This document shows positions 1 to 12,063 of a stretch of 64,000 nucleotides of DNA, piece after piece (the stretch's first letter is position 1; each line of letters opens with the position of its first letter). The notes under the pieces were generated by a model. It did not search any database. It saw only the letters and a list, made by a program, of their open reading frames with translations, and was not told the origin of the DNA. This DNA comes from Diphasiastrum complanatum (lineage: Eukaryota; Streptophyta; Lycopodiopsida; Lycopodiales; Lycopodiaceae): NCBI GenBank assembly GCA_029204225.1, contig CM055098.1, positions 48,199,247 to 48,263,246 of the forward strand, given 5' to 3'. The position numbers were made by a program, and so were the translations under genes.

Positions 1-2594
1 ATTTTGTGACAATCAAGCTTCTCAACATTACCTCAGAGATTCAAGCACCATACACGTCGAAGGCAAAGGAACAATCAAAATCACATTCAACAACAATCTA
101 TCTATTTGTTTTTCCAACCCCCATCACGTTCCTTAGTTATCAAAGAACATGTTATCAGTCTCTAAGATAACTGATGAGGGCAACATTGTTACTTTCATAT
201 CTGAGCAATGTACAATATCTGAGGAAGGTACTACTCTGACTACATGCACTAGAGTCGAAAATCTTTGTGTACTCTCTAATTCAGTTGCATTAACTAGCAT
301 CTCTAATAAAAATGTAAACGATAATGCTATTCTGTGGCATAGTCAATTCGGACACATGAATACAAGATCACTTTCCTATATGTGTTGTAATAACTTAGTT
401 GATGGATTGTATTTCCCTTCTTCATTAGATAGGAGATCTTTCTTTTGTGAATCATGGCAAATACTCTAGAAGCAAGTTTCCCAAATCACATTCCATCAAA
501 ACAAAGCATGTATTGTATCTTGTACATAGCGGTCTTTGTGGTCCAATGCCAGCTCCGTCCTTAGGAGATGCAATCTGTTTTATCACTTTCATAGATGATT
601 ATTCTAGATGGTCTACAATCATGTTCATTAAGCACAAATCTAAAGCCTTTGAATGCTTCAAGAGATTCAAGGCCATGGCTGAGACATAAACATCTACAAA
701 AGTGAAGGCACTCCAAACTGATGGTGGCGGCGAATACCTCTCTAACGAGATGTCTGACTACATGGCTAAACATGGTATTAGAAGATAGTTCACCACTTCC
801 TATTCACCTCAACAGAACAGGACTGCAGAAAGGAAGAATCGAACTCTTCTCAACTCAACTAGATTCATGCTACATCAAACATACCTACTGGCAAAGTTCT
901 GGGCAGAAGCTACTGCCACATTCTGTTACGTGCAGAACAGATCCAGCACCAAAGCCGTCAACAACAAAACTCCTCATGAAGTTTGGAATGGGCACAAGCC
1001 TAGTGTCAGCCATTTAAAAATATTTGGTTATACATGTTTTGTTCACATTCCTAAACAACAAAGAAGAAATTGGATCCTAGGACAAATAAATGTATTTTAA
1101 TTGGCTATCCTGATGAACATAAAGCTTATAAAGTTTATGATCCATCCACCAATGTAGTATTTGTCTCTAGGGATGTAATATTTCAAGAACATACATACTA
1201 TGATTTCAAACAACCATCGATAGATGATGCTATGTCATTTTATCCTATTTTACATAGCACGGATTCTTCCAACGTTGATGTTCCTTCTATAGAACCTACA
1301 GCTAGTAGCCGTAGAAGACCTTGAAATATACCAAATGGATGTCAAGATAGCATTTCTCAATGGCCAACGTCGCAGAGGAGCTATACATCTTCCAACCGGA
1401 AGGATTTGAAGTCAAAGGCCAAGAGCACAAAGTGTGCAAGCTGCACAAAGCAATCTATGGTCTGAAATAGGTTGCAAGATCATGGGTCAATAGAATCAAC
1501 TCTTATCTCATTCAATTAGGATTTGCAAGCAATTCAGCTAACTGTAATGTTTATTCGAAGCATATAGGCACCAATTCAGTTCACATAGCTCTTTACGTAG
1601 ATGATGCATTTATTTTGTCTAACGACACTTCTCTTCTGCACACTACTAAGAGTGATCTGTCAAAGGAATTTGACATAACTGACTTGGGAGCTGTCCATTC
1701 TTTGCTAGGAATTCACATTACTAGAAATAGACTTCATAAGAAGATCTATCTTAGCCAGCAGGCATATCTAAAAGGCATTTTAGAAAAATTTCATATGTCT
1801 GATTACAAACCAATTGATACTCCGATGGATCCAAGTATAGTATTGACTAGACCTACTTGTGTTGATTTTGATAGTGAAGTACTCGACATAGCGAAGTACC
1901 CTTATCATTCACTAATAAGATCTTTGATGTATGCAATGCTCTGTACTAGACCAGATTTAGCACTGTTAGCACGTTAAGTCAATTCATGTCTAATCCTAGG
2001 ATCTCTCATTGGAAAGCATTAAAGAGATTGATGAATATATTCAGGGAAGTTTAGATCACATTTTATGTTATGATGGAAATGCTATCGACCCACTCGTCTT
2101 GCGAGGCTACTCCAACTCAGATTGGGGAGTAACAGTCTCTACCAGAAAATCTACCTCCGAGTTCTGTTTCTATCTGGTAGGAGGACCGATTTCGTGGAAC
2201 TCAAGGAAGCAGAATTCATGTGCGTTTTCTTCAACTAAGGTAGAGTACATCGCAACATATCAAGCTTCAAAAGAAGTTGTATGGATCACTTTTTTACTTC
2301 ACGACTTACATCACACTCAGTTCCATGCTACCACCATTCTATGTGACATTTTGAGTTATATTTCACTCTCACTGAATCCCAGATTTCATGGCAAATTCAA
2401 GCACATAGAAATCTAGTATCATTTCATTCGGGAGAAAGTTTTCTCAGGTCAAATGATCCTTCAATACTGCTCCACAACAGAAATGGTCGCAGACATCTTC
2501 ACCAAAGCGCTTCCTAGGATCAAGCATCAGAAATTCTTCAACATGTTGAACCTGCCGAAGATACCAAGGCACCAACCGTGACCTTAAGGGGGAG
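1..2594 (+). pseudogene. Decayed Ty1/copia pol, 3' part (PR end, IN, RT, RNase H)
   Basis: Copia polyprotein remnant entering from the left edge, so gag and the protease active site lie outside the window. In order one sees the pre-integrase zinc region (LWHSQFGH near 330), the integrase core (HSGLCGPM and FIDDYSRW, 520-610), a DGGGEY block near 720, and the integrase C-terminus (FVSRDVIFQE near 1170). Between about 1320 and 1330 the N-terminal RT is missing and reading resumes at MDVKIAFLNG. RT continues with YVDDAFILS near 1600, then RNase H to about 2560 (TKALPR). Stops and frameshifts occur near 470, 690, 1080, 1360, 1470 and 1975, so it cannot make a working protein. A purine-rich polypurine tract (2585-2594) precedes the LTR. 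Family assignment rests on domain order and motifs and is firm; lineage is not assigned. Confidence 0.9.
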
Positions 2595-2967
2595 TGTTGG
2601 AAATTAAGCCCCCAGTTGTCTCCTTGGTGAATGACTAAATTCTATTTCATGATTCTTCCTGCACGTTTATTGATCTTTGATCTAGGGTCAGGTGAAATCT
2701 ATTTTGGGCTCAAAGTCTGCTCATCTGATACCTGTAGGAATCATAACTTAGATAGCCAAACTATTTGAAGAACGTCTACAAACGGGATTCTGGTTGATCT
2801 CCAGCAAAGGGTAACCAATCCTGTCATAATTTCAAGTTCAGATATTAAGTTTAATAACTTGAAGTCATTGAAGACTTGGCCATCTTCAAGCACTTCCACG
2901 AACTTGCATTTAGAACAAGTCTGCAAAAATACTCTACTTTTGCGACAGTCTGTAGAAATACTCTAAT
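2595..2967 (+). mobile_element. 3' LTR (start) of the 1-2594 copia
   Basis: Starts TGTTGGAAATTAAGCC directly after the polypurine tract, as a copia 3' LTR should. The right end is not defined because the matching 5' LTR is outside the window. I stop it where another LTR-like start (TGTTACGG) begins. Nothing coding is visible. Confidence 0.55.
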
Positions 2968-3484
2968 TGTTACGGCCCTAATGGGGGGTTTGTACCATTA
3001 GGGGACTACCTTAGATGTAGGGGCCAGGCCTAATTTGGGTAATAGCTAAGTAGGACCTTAGGCTATGCCTGCATGCGGTATAGGCATGTGTGTTGCATCC
3101 TAGTATAAGATAGGATGTACATGCACTGTGTCTATGCATGGGTCTCTGCTATTATGAGTTAGGGGTACCTTCATGCAATAGACATGCATGGGAGTTAGGC
3201 ATGAGTTGATAGCACGCTTACATGTGGATTCATTGCATGGACAGGCAGGGGAGGGGCTTCTCTCTATATATACCTTGTCCTGTGTCCATTTGATTCATTG
3301 AGAGTCTGCGGCCGTTATGCTATCGGATTGGTAAGCGCTTCCTATCATTGAGACTTGTCATACTCCCTAGTGCTCGGGGGCTAGATCAAATGATCTAGGA
3401 TTGGTTGGGACGGTTTCGTCCACTGCACTCCTTTATTGTGTTCTTTACACCCATTCTCTATTGGAGGTCTTGGGGGACGTTTTA
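2968..3484 (+). mobile_element. Candidate solo LTR, chromovirus-like
   Basis: Begins TGTTACGG, followed by a hairpin whose 9-base arms CCCTAATGG (2976-2984) and CCATTAGGG (2995-3003) pair perfectly. The gypsy LTRs at 43088 and 52518 have the same TGTTACG-plus-hairpin start. A TATA-like stretch (CTCTATATATACC near 3262) sits where an LTR promoter would. The five bases CTAAT flank both proposed ends (2963-2967 and 3485-3489). The proposed right end is TTTTA rather than CA, so the boundary is uncertain. No coding sequence is seen. Confidence 0.4.
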
Positions 3485-3893
3485 CTAATTGTCGCGACAA
3501 TGTGCAGAAATGAACTATGTTTTTCACAATGTTTTTCACATTTTCTTGAAATGCGAAACTAGCATAGTTCAAAAGTTTAACTGTTTTTAATACCTTTGGC
3601 TTTTTTGCATTTTTTTGAAAAATGCAAAGAGAAAAATAGTCCTCGAGGGTAATCTATTTTCATGAGTTAAATTGTTTTAAAGGCACCTTCGCGTTTTTAA
3701 GGGCACCTTCGGCTTTTTTGCAAAATTCCAAAGAGAGAGAAAAATGCTAAAGGTCGTCTATTTTGCATGAGGAACGCTCACAGCCACTGTCCGAAATTTG
3801 CGAAGTGAGAGAAACCACTTCACGTAAAATGAGAAGTGAGAGAATTTGCGACGACCTCGTTCACGTCAACATTCCCTACAGATTGACAGTATA
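3485..3893. other. Non-coding stretch with GGCACCTTCGG-type motifs
   Basis: AT-rich DNA with short motifs such as GGCACCTTCGGCTTTTTTGC (3700-3720), resembling repeats inside the copia LTRs at 6514 and 11034. It also has short direct repeats of GAAGTGAGAGAA (3804-3845). It may be a diverged fragment of the same LTR family. No ORF is recognised. Confidence 0.35.
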
Positions 3894-5160
3894 TGTTGGG
3901 GGTATTCCCAACAAAGTGTAAATATATAAAATCATCTAATAAAATGTGTTGCGAGGGCATGACATCCTGCGTGTATAAGCCCATGGCCCAATGAGCACGC
4001 AAGTGAAGTTGTAAATTAAATAATAGACTTGGGCCCTTTGTAATTAAAATAAAACTTGAGGCCCAAAGTCAATTCTAAACTTAGAGTTTACTTTTTAGAG
4101 TTGGGTCCAATTTTGGACTCACATGAATCTTGTGATTTCCAATGTACTTTTTGTGGCTTGGATCAAGTTGGGTCCAAGATGAATGGATAGGATCAATATG
4201 AATATTAGCCAATAGGATTGAGGGGCAAGGGCCTTCCCCATTCTATAAAAAAGCACCATTTGTACACTATTTTCATGCTTAATAAAGAGGAGGAGACTCT
4301 ACCATTTTGAGAGCTCAAGCATCCTCATTTGCTAATCAATCTTGCTTATGCTATTGTTGTGATTGCTTGTTATTTTCATTTCCCATGCTTCTTGTTTATG
4401 CTAGTTAAGGTTTTTCCATAAGCAATGACATTGAGCATTTTAGCTAACCTCCATCTCATCTCTCTCTCTCTCTTTCTCTCTTCTCTTCTCTCTTCCTCTC
4501 CTTTTCTATCCCTTTTCTTCACCCAAATCATGATGAATGTTAGAGTAGAGGAGTAGAGTTAAGGGAGAGTAGTGTTAGTGGTGAATAGAGTTAAGGAGGA
4601 AGTAGGAAACTAACTAAAATTAGCATCTATGCATAGTTAGGTACCTATCCAGTGATCTAACCCTTGTTGACAGGCAGGAGTACTATACTACGCAGATCTA
4701 CGACCCTACAGTATACACTATGTACAGTTGTCATAAAAGCCATATACTTCCAAGTAGAACGGCTTGCCTAATTAGGTGACAAACATTTAATGTAGTTAAT
4801 ACATGGATGCAATTTATGACTAGATCATCCTAGCACAGATTACTTTAGACCCTCCGTCTGTGAGACGTATGATTTTGAGCCTCCCAGTTACGTCGCCATT
4901 TCGGTTGTAATTGCTATCTTATTGTGCTTCAGTGTGATATAACAGCAGCATGCTTTTCTATCTGTGTATAACGTAGATGAATGCTTGTTGTGATTGAATG
5001 CACTTTATCGTTGTTTGATCACACTTGTTTACTCACTCTGATCAGAACACGGACGTCTACGACTCCTCAGTTTCTGATCAGACAATGGTTGTCTTTGACG
5101 CCTGAGGAACTCGCGATATCAATTTGCTCTTTCCATATATTTTAACACTAAAATTCATAT
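3894..5160 (+). mobile_element. Candidate LTR remnant (TGTTGGGG start)
   Basis: Begins TGTTGGGGGTATTCCCAAC, a short inverted repeat typical of LTR starts. It contains a TATA-like box (TTCTATAAAAAAGCACC near 4243), an AATAAAG polyadenylation-like signal near 4280, and a CT-rich tract (4455-4505). These are standard U3/R features. The right end is not fixed; TTTTAACA near 5145 is only a guess. No coding domain or partner LTR was found. Confidence 0.35.
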
Positions 5161-5314
5161 TGAATCTGATTTCCAGTGATACCACACACACACAAACCAT
5201 TTCTAATCTCTTCGGTGGACTATACTCTTGTTTTGTCAGTATGAATTAATTTTTAAGATCCTGTCGGACAATTAGAACACTTAAGCTGTGATTATATTTA
5301 GCATAAGCTTTCTA

Positions 5315-6300
5315 TTAGATTGTTTTTGCATCTATCAGCTGATTGTAACGGGAGAGCTGTTCCGCAATATTCCTGCTCTCTTCGCCGTTCACGTTCTTCC
5401 ATCTCCCTTGCCCCATCACATCGTGATCCGCTTCTTGACTCAGCTGAGGTGCTTCTGTAGCTGCATTTGCCATCTGCTTTGATTGCCCTTTGTTGTTGTT
5501 CTTGGCTTCTAGTATACAACAATCTTGAATCTTGTGGTTAGTTTGTTTATAGTATCTACAGAACAACTTTTTCCTGGTTGGTGGCTTTGATTGCTCTTGA
5601 CCATTCTGTGTCGGCTTTTGATTCAGCTGTTGTGGCTTTGCGTCTCTCTTCTTCTGCTTGTTCGAATTCTTGTTGGTGTATAAAGCGTGAGAGTCGACAG
5701 TAGAGGAACTGGAGGGTTTGTTCCTTCTCGTCTCTTCTTGCAACAGCATCGTAATGACTTGTGATAGAGTCAGCTTTGGATGTGTGGTGATCATCATCAC
5801 CCAGTATCATACAATATCAAGCTTGAAAGTTGTGTCATTACCGTGTCTTGATTGTCTATGACAGATCCGACAACGGCCATTTGTTGTAGAAGGTTCTTGA
5901 ACTGGTTGATGTGATTATGTAGGGAATCATCATTTGCCATCTTGAGGGAGAAGAATTTTCTCCTAAGATATAGCTTGGAAGCTACGTCGCGCACTTCGTA
6001 CAGGGTACTCAAGATGTCCCAGACTTCCTTGGAGGTTTGATCTTCAGGCACATGGCCGATTTGTGTGTTTGAGATGTTGAGGATGACCAACGCGAAGGCC
6101 TTGCCATCCTTTAGTTTCCATCAAGAGATTGCAGCAACGTTTGCTTCGGGTCTTGCCTTTGCATGTGACAACATCATACAACTCCTTAGCCATTAGCATA
6201 GTTTTCATCTTAAATTTTCACAGATGGCAATTGGATCCGTCAAGCTTGTCCACGAGCCGAATGTCACTTTTAGCTTTGAAAACTATGCCACTTTTAAAGA
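5315..6300 (-). pseudogene. Copia gag fragment
   Basis: Minus-strand Gag of a copia element. The N-terminus reads KLDGSN near 6240 and AMVLMAKELYDVV-like text near 6200, followed by EVWDILSTLYEVRDVASK (near 6010), the Gag helix LLQQMAVVGSVI, and LTLSQVITMLLQEE (near 5750). The zinc knuckle CRYYKQTNHKIQDC (near 5560) has lost its second cysteine (Tyr in its place), so it is probably not functional. A frame change near 5800 and several stops break the reading frame. No protease or LTR is attached. It is close kin to the inverted gag at 8310-8894. Confidence 0.75.
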
Positions 6301-6513
6301 ACTAACAAAGAATCGTTTGGCATCCATTGGAGGTGGGCCCATAACATTTTCAAGTGAATCTTTTTTCAAATGAGGCTATTTGCTTATGCAACAAAGGAAT
6401 TTCATGTCGTCTAAAAAAAAAAGCCTCCTTCCAATTCTAATTTTGATTTGGTTATTTTCAGGTTGTTGATAAGATTCTTGTGACTACCAAATAATGCAAT
6501 ACTAACATATTAT

Positions 6514-7287
6514 TGTTAGATTACTTATGCTCAGCCTTAAACAAATCGTTCAAGTAATGAGCATCCTGAAAACCGAAGGCCGACTACATGTTTTCGGACC
6601 TTCACATTTTTCCCGTTTAAGATTTTTTGCCTTAACCATTCTTTAGCACCTTTTTTGGCCTTTTTCGCCCCTTCGAGAAAAATGCGACAAAGTGGCCAGG
6701 ATGCCTTAGAAATCATTTTAAAGACACCTTTGGCTTTTTTGGCATTTTTGTTCTTTTTGGTCTAAGGCACCTTCTGCTTTTTTGTTGCCTTTAGTCTAAG
6801 GCACCTTCGCTTTCTTCGTTGTCTTTAGTTTAAGGCACTATTCGGTTTTTTTGTCTTTTTCATCATCTTCGTTGCCTTAAATCTAAGGGCGCTTTCAGGA
6901 TTTACATACCTTAAGTCTAAGGGCACTCTACCTTCAGAATATACCTTCGGGTTTTTCGGGTTTTTGCTACATTGGCAGACCGACGTCGCCAACTTATCAT
7001 CAATCCTAAAAATAGCTGGATAAACAAATATCCTAAGGGTGGTTACCAACTTTGTACAGATGCAAAACTGGAGTAAATGGTAGTTAAAGCATCATATATG
7101 TTTCTCTCTCAACACTTGTAAATATATATACTAGCTGAAACAAGCTATGTAAGTGTTAATTGAATTTCTTCTGTAGCCAGTGTTATCATGCTCAACAAGC
7201 TGAAGTTATTATTTCAAGCCATTGTACTCACTGTTGATATTTATCATAGTGCCATTTTTTTTACACTATTGCGTCGTTCATTTGCGC
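6514..7287 (+). mobile_element. 5' LTR (truncated) of rearranged copia
   Basis: Begins TGTTAGATTACTTATGC and aligns along its length with the LTR starting at 11034. It is cut near 7287, where sequence switches directly into minus-strand integrase; the LTR end, primer site and gag start are missing. It lacks the gag-like block (about 11112-11184) found in the partner LTR. It contains irregular GGCACCTTCGG-type repeats at 6720-6900. Confidence 0.75.
6720..6900 (+). repeat. Irregular minisatellite inside copia LTR
   Basis: Repeated cores of the form TTTAGTCTAAGGCACCTTC recur at irregular 24-52 base spacing (near 6771, 6795, 6829 and 6881). The partner LTR carries the matching array at about 11295-11500. 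Confidence 0.6.
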
Positions 7288-8894
7288 ATTCGATTCTTCC
7301 GCTCAGCTACACCATTGGATTGCAGTGAGTAGCTAGTTGTATATTGTTGATGTATCCTGTTGGCCTTGTAGAACTCCTTGAATTCTGTGGAGATGTACTC
7401 TCCCCCTCCATCTGTGCGTAGAGCTTTGATCTTCCTATAGGCCTGGTTCTCTGCAGACGCCTTGAACTGCATGAAGAACTTGAATGCTTCGGATTTGTTC
7501 TTTAGATAGTAGGTTGCAGTCCTTCGATAGAAGTCGTCGATGAAGGTTAGAAAATAGAGAGCTCCACCTGTGGAAGTAGTCTGCATCGGGCCACAAATGT
7601 CGCTATGTACAAGGTCAAGCAAGCCCTTGGATGTGTGAACTGAGTCTGAACTGAAGGGACTCCTTGCATGCTTGCTGATAGTACAGCTTTCGCATGGATA
7701 AGTTGGCTTGCTGACTAAAGGCAGATCTTGTACTAGACTCTAAGCTGACATTTGCTGAATACTGTTGAAGTTAAGATGGCCAAGTCTGAAATGCCACATC
7801 ATATCACTTGATTCAGAAGTGGATGTGTGAAGAGCTTGACTATTAGAAGAATAGCAATGGCTGAGTTTTTACGGATAGCCGCTTCTTCTTCCATAGGCTA
7901 AAACCTTCTGAGATTTGTCAAGAATTGTGTAGCCTTCTGTATTGAATTCGACCCTCCGACCTGAATCTGTGATTCTGCTAATTGAGTGCAGATTCTTAGT
8001 TAGATTTGGAACGTGGAGAACGGACAGCAACTTGACTTCACCTCTTTTGAATTCAACTCTGACTGTTCCTTCACCTTCGATTGAATGTGATGAGTTGTCT
8101 CCAAGTTGCACAACTCGAGAGTGGGTGAATGATTTATAGTCTTTGAACTAGTCGCGATGGTGAGTCATGTGTTGAGTTGCTCCAGAATCTAGATACCAGG
8201 AATCGATATCCTGTTATTCTCCGACTTTGGTCATGAAAGCTGCTTCATCTTCTTGTTGTTGTTGCTGATTTGAGTGACTGGTTGTAGCACTATGTGCTTG
8301 TTATTGGAACTACTTCTTCTTTTCGTTGTTATACTTCAAAGTTCGGTAGTCCTTGATTTCGTGGCCAGTCTTCTTACAATATCTACAGAAAAGTTTCTGT
8401 GTTGGTTGGAATGATGAAGAGCTTGAATTCGATCCTGAACCAAAATTTGGTCCAGACTGCATGTTGCTCTTCTTGTCAGTAGAGCCTGACTTTGTAGATC
8501 TCTTGGATCTAAACTTCTGATTTTTTTGATACAAAGCTTCAGGATCCGATCCTGAGCTTGAGGAGGATGTTGATCTTCTGATCTCCTCTTGTAGGAGCAG
8601 CGAAATTACTCTTGATAGAGTGAGGTGCTCCTGGGTAGAAATTGCCATTACCCAATTTTTGTAGGCCTCAGGTAGACTCGATAATAGAGACATGAGTGCA
8701 TCGGAATCTTCTATGACTAAGCCAATTGCAGTTATCTGTTCCATAACATTTTTGAAGGTGTTGAGATGGCTTGAAACACTATCTGCGTCAGACATTCTGA
8801 GGGTGAAGAATTTCTTTCTCAGATGAAACTTGGAAGTAACGTCTCTAATGTCGTAGAGAGTTGCTAGGATGTCCCATGAGAGTGCCAAGAACAT
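7278..8894 (-). pseudogene. Inverted gag-PR-integrase segment of copia
   Basis: Read on the minus strand from 8894 down: Gag (WDILATLYDIRDVTSKFH, LTLSRVISLLLQEEIRR), a zinc knuckle CRYCKKTGHEIKDY near 8360 with its last Cys replaced by Tyr, the protease-distal region (8111-7869, LSVLHVPNLTKNLHSIS), then the integrase core (LVHSDICGPM, FIDDFYRR, TDGGGEY, GVAERKNR) ending near 7280. The remainder of integrase, RT and RNase H follow at 8895 on the opposite strand, so this block is inverted within its own element. Gag's N-terminus and the protease DSG motif are missing or damaged. Several stops and shifts show it is dead. Confidence 0.85.
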
Positions 8895-11020
8895 GATGGC
8901 CCATGTCTCTTTTCCAAAGAAATTCTGGGTAGAAGCTGTTACAACAGCTGCCTACTTGCAGAATTGATCCATCACCTAAGCTCTGAATGGCAAGACACCT
9001 TATGAGGTGTAGACATGATCAAAACCATCACTCAAACATATGTGAGTGTTTGGATGCATCGCTTTCGCTCAAATCCCGGAAGATCTAAGAAGAAAGCTAG
9101 ATGGTAAGAATATAAAGACGATATTCATTGGCTATTCCTCAAATCACAAGGCATACAAGCTCTACAATCTGGATACCGAGAAGGCATTCACCAGTAGAGA
9201 TGTCATTTTTGTGGAAGACCAGTTCATTGACCACAAAGGAAAAGTTCCTGATAATTCCGACCCAAGGATCGAGCAACCAGACAATTCTGATCCAAGGATT
9301 CAACTGTTGAATAACAACGATGACTCAGACAATGAGTTAGAACCTCAATGACCCACATCAGAAGACCGCAGTTCAACCTAGAAGGTCGAATAGACAGCCT
9401 CCATCCAAATTTATGGATGATCCGGCCTGCTACTTTGTGTAGGAACCAACCATTGTCTCTAGGCAATGTCTACTGCTGATGCTGACCAGTGGAAAGCAGC
9501 GATGGACACCGAATTCGATTCTCTTATGGAGAATCAAACATGGACACTCATTGAGCTGCCAAAGGACCGGAAACCAATTCCATGCAAATGGATATTCAAG
9601 GTAAAGTACGATGCTGAAGGAAGGCTAAATCGTTACAAGGCCAGGCTAGTCGCCAAAGGCTTTTCCCAGATTCCAGATCTGGATTATTCAGAAACCTTCA
9701 GCCCAGTCATCAAACATGCTTCGATCTGTCTACTCCTTTCCTTTGCAGCCGCAGTAGATCTTGAAGTCCACCAGATGGATGTCCAGACCGTTTTTCTCAA
9801 TGGAACCATCGAAGAGAAATCTACATGATGCAGCCAGAGGGATAAGAACTCAACAGCAAGCATCACACCTTGTATGCAAAATCCACAAGGATCTCTACGG
9901 GCTGAAACAATCACCCAGAGCCTGGTTCCAAAAAATCAACGCATTTTTTATAGAGAATGGTCTTATTCCAAACTCAGCAGACTCGAATGTCTACTTCAAG
10001 TCTGTATCAAATTACTTCATCATCATCACTCTCTACGTAGATAATACACTCTTATTCAGTAACAATCTGAATCTGATGAAGGATACAAAATGCATGCTGG
10101 CGCAGGAATACAAGATGACTGACATGGTTCCAACCCACTATTATTTCAGAATTCAAATTCAACGAGATCGACCCAACAAACTGATCTTTATCAGTCAGCA
10201 ACGATATCTCAACAACGTGCTAGAAAAGTATGGAATGGCCAACTGCAAACCAAGTGACTTTCCACTCGGCCCTGGACTAAAGCTATCAAATAAACAATCT
10301 CCTCAAACTGAGGCAGAAAAGGAGGAGATGCAGCGCTACCCGTTTTAATTCGTCATTGACTCACTGATGTACACAATAATTTGCAAGCGACCAGACTTTG
10401 CATATTCGATCAGTACACTCAGCCAGTTCCTGTCAAATCCAGGCTTAACTCATTGGAAGGCACTAACAAAGGTCATGAAGTACATCCAAGCAACGAAAAC
10501 TCTCAGCATCTGCTACGAAGGCAGCCACACTGCCAACATCCTTCAAGCCTACACAGATGCGGATTGGGCAAGAGATGTCGACACCAAAAAATCAACTTCT
10601 GGATTTGTATTTTTATACAACCAAAGCCCAATCTCATGAAACAGCCGGAAGCAGACCTCAGTTGCATTATCATCAACGGAATCCGAATACATAGATGCCA
10701 CCAATGCAACCAAAGAGGCAATTTGGCTAAGGCAACTACTTGCAGACCTGAACCTTGCACAACCACTTCCTACAACAATCTATTGTGACAATCAAAGCAC
10801 AATAGCGCTATCTCTCAATCCGAGATTTCATTCTCAAAGCAAACATATAGAAATCAGGTATCATTACCTTAGAGAGAAAGTGCACAGCAAGGAAGTAGAA
10901 CTGGTTTTCTGTAGAACAAACTACATGACAGCAGATTACTTCACAAAGGCTCTATCAAAGGAGCAAAATCTTAGATTTAACGATATGTTAAATCTGAAGA
11001 TCAAAATTTTTCAGGATCCA
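8895..11020 (+). pseudogene. Copia integrase C-terminus, RT and RNase H
   Basis: Plus-strand continuation of the same element: the integrase C-terminal part (FWVEAVTTAAYLQN, then FGCIAFAQIPEDLRRKLDG and TSRDVIF, 8925-9215), RT (WKAAMDTEFDSL at 9490, CKWIFKVKYDAEGRLNRYKA near 9580, HQMDVQTVFLNG near 9770, YGLKQSPRAW near 9900), and RNase H (YTDADWARD near 10550, LSSTESEYIDATNATKEAIW near 10670, CDNQSTIALS near 10790, TADYFTKALSK near 10930). The RT catalytic YVDD reads YVDN (near 10040), losing one metal-binding Asp. Frameshifts near 9830 and stops near 10348 and 10637 complete the inactivation. A purine tract (11023-11033) leads into the 3' LTR. Confidence 0.88.
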
Positions 11021-11033
11021 CATTAAGGGAGAG

Positions 11034-11985
11034 TGTTAGATTTCTTATGCTCAGTCTTAAACAAATCGTTGTTCAAGTAATGAGCATCCTGAAAACCGAA
11101 GGCCGACTACATCCGAGGCTCAGACATCGAAAGAAGTCTGAGACATCTTGAGTACGCTATACGAAGTGCGAGATGTAGCTTCGGACCTTCACATTTTTCA
11201 TGTTTAAGATTTTTTTGCATTAACCATTTTTAGCACCTTTTTCGCCTTTTTCGCCCCTTACGAAAAATGCGACAAAGTGGCCAGAATGCCTTAGAAATCA
11301 TTTTAAAGGCACCGGCATTTTTGTTGCCTTTAGTCTAAGGCACCTTCGGCATTTTCACTGTCTTTAGTCTAAGGCACCTGCTTTTTCGCTGCCTTTAGTC
11401 TAAGACACCTTCTCCTTCTTCGCTGCCTTTAGTTTAAGGCACCTTTCATCTTTTTTGTCTTTTTTGGCTGTCTTAAATCTAAGGGTGCCTTCAGGATTTA
11501 CATACCTTAAGTCTAAGGGCACTTTCAAGATTTGCATAACTTTATAATAAGGGTACTTTCGGGTTTTTCGAGTTTTTGCTACATTGGCAGACCGATGTCG
11601 CCAACTTATCATCAACCCTAAAAATAGCTGGAGAAACAAATATCCTAAGGGCAGGTACAAACTTTTGTATAGATGCAAAACTGTAGTAAATGGCAGTTAA
11701 ATCATAAGATATTTTTCTCTCTCGACACTTGTAAATATATATACTAGCTGAAACAAGCTATGTAAGTCTTAATTGAATTTCTTCTTTTAATCAGAGTTTT
11801 TCTGTAGCCAGCGTTATCACACTCAACAAGCTGAAATTATTACTTCAAGCCATTGTACTCATTGTTGATATTTATCATAGTGCAATTTTTGTCTCACTAC
11901 TGCGTCATTCATTTGTGCATTTTGTATGAATTCTTCTACCTGAATATTTCTGCTGCTAACTGTTGCGTTTTCATTCCTACACGCC
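11034..11985 (+). mobile_element. 3' LTR of rearranged copia
   Basis: Starts TGTTAGATTTCTTATGC after the purine tract and matches the 5' LTR at 6514-7287 up to about 11921. The end is probably near 11981, where CCTACA would give the usual CA terminus, but no target duplication confirms it. It holds a gag-like block absent from the 5' copy. Confidence 0.65.
11112..11184 (+). repeat. Gag-derived block inside the 3' LTR
   Basis: GAAGTCTGAGACATCTTGAG and the following bases to AGATGTAGCTTC closely match the Gag coding sequence at about 5975-6032 (opposite strand), the stretch encoding DILSTLYEVRDVAS. The 5' LTR lacks it: its flanks are joined at about 6590. Confidence 0.65.
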
Positions 11986-12063
11986 GCGCTCTAATCCTCG
12001 AGCTTCCGCTGCTGCTCACACCCGCGATTTTACGACAATTATATGATGCCCTGAAAGTCATTA

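Noticed and set aside
4455-4505. CT-rich tract as a CRISPR or satellite array
   Set aside because: Simple low-complexity pyrimidine tract; no spaced repeats, and CRISPR is not expected in plant nuclear DNA.
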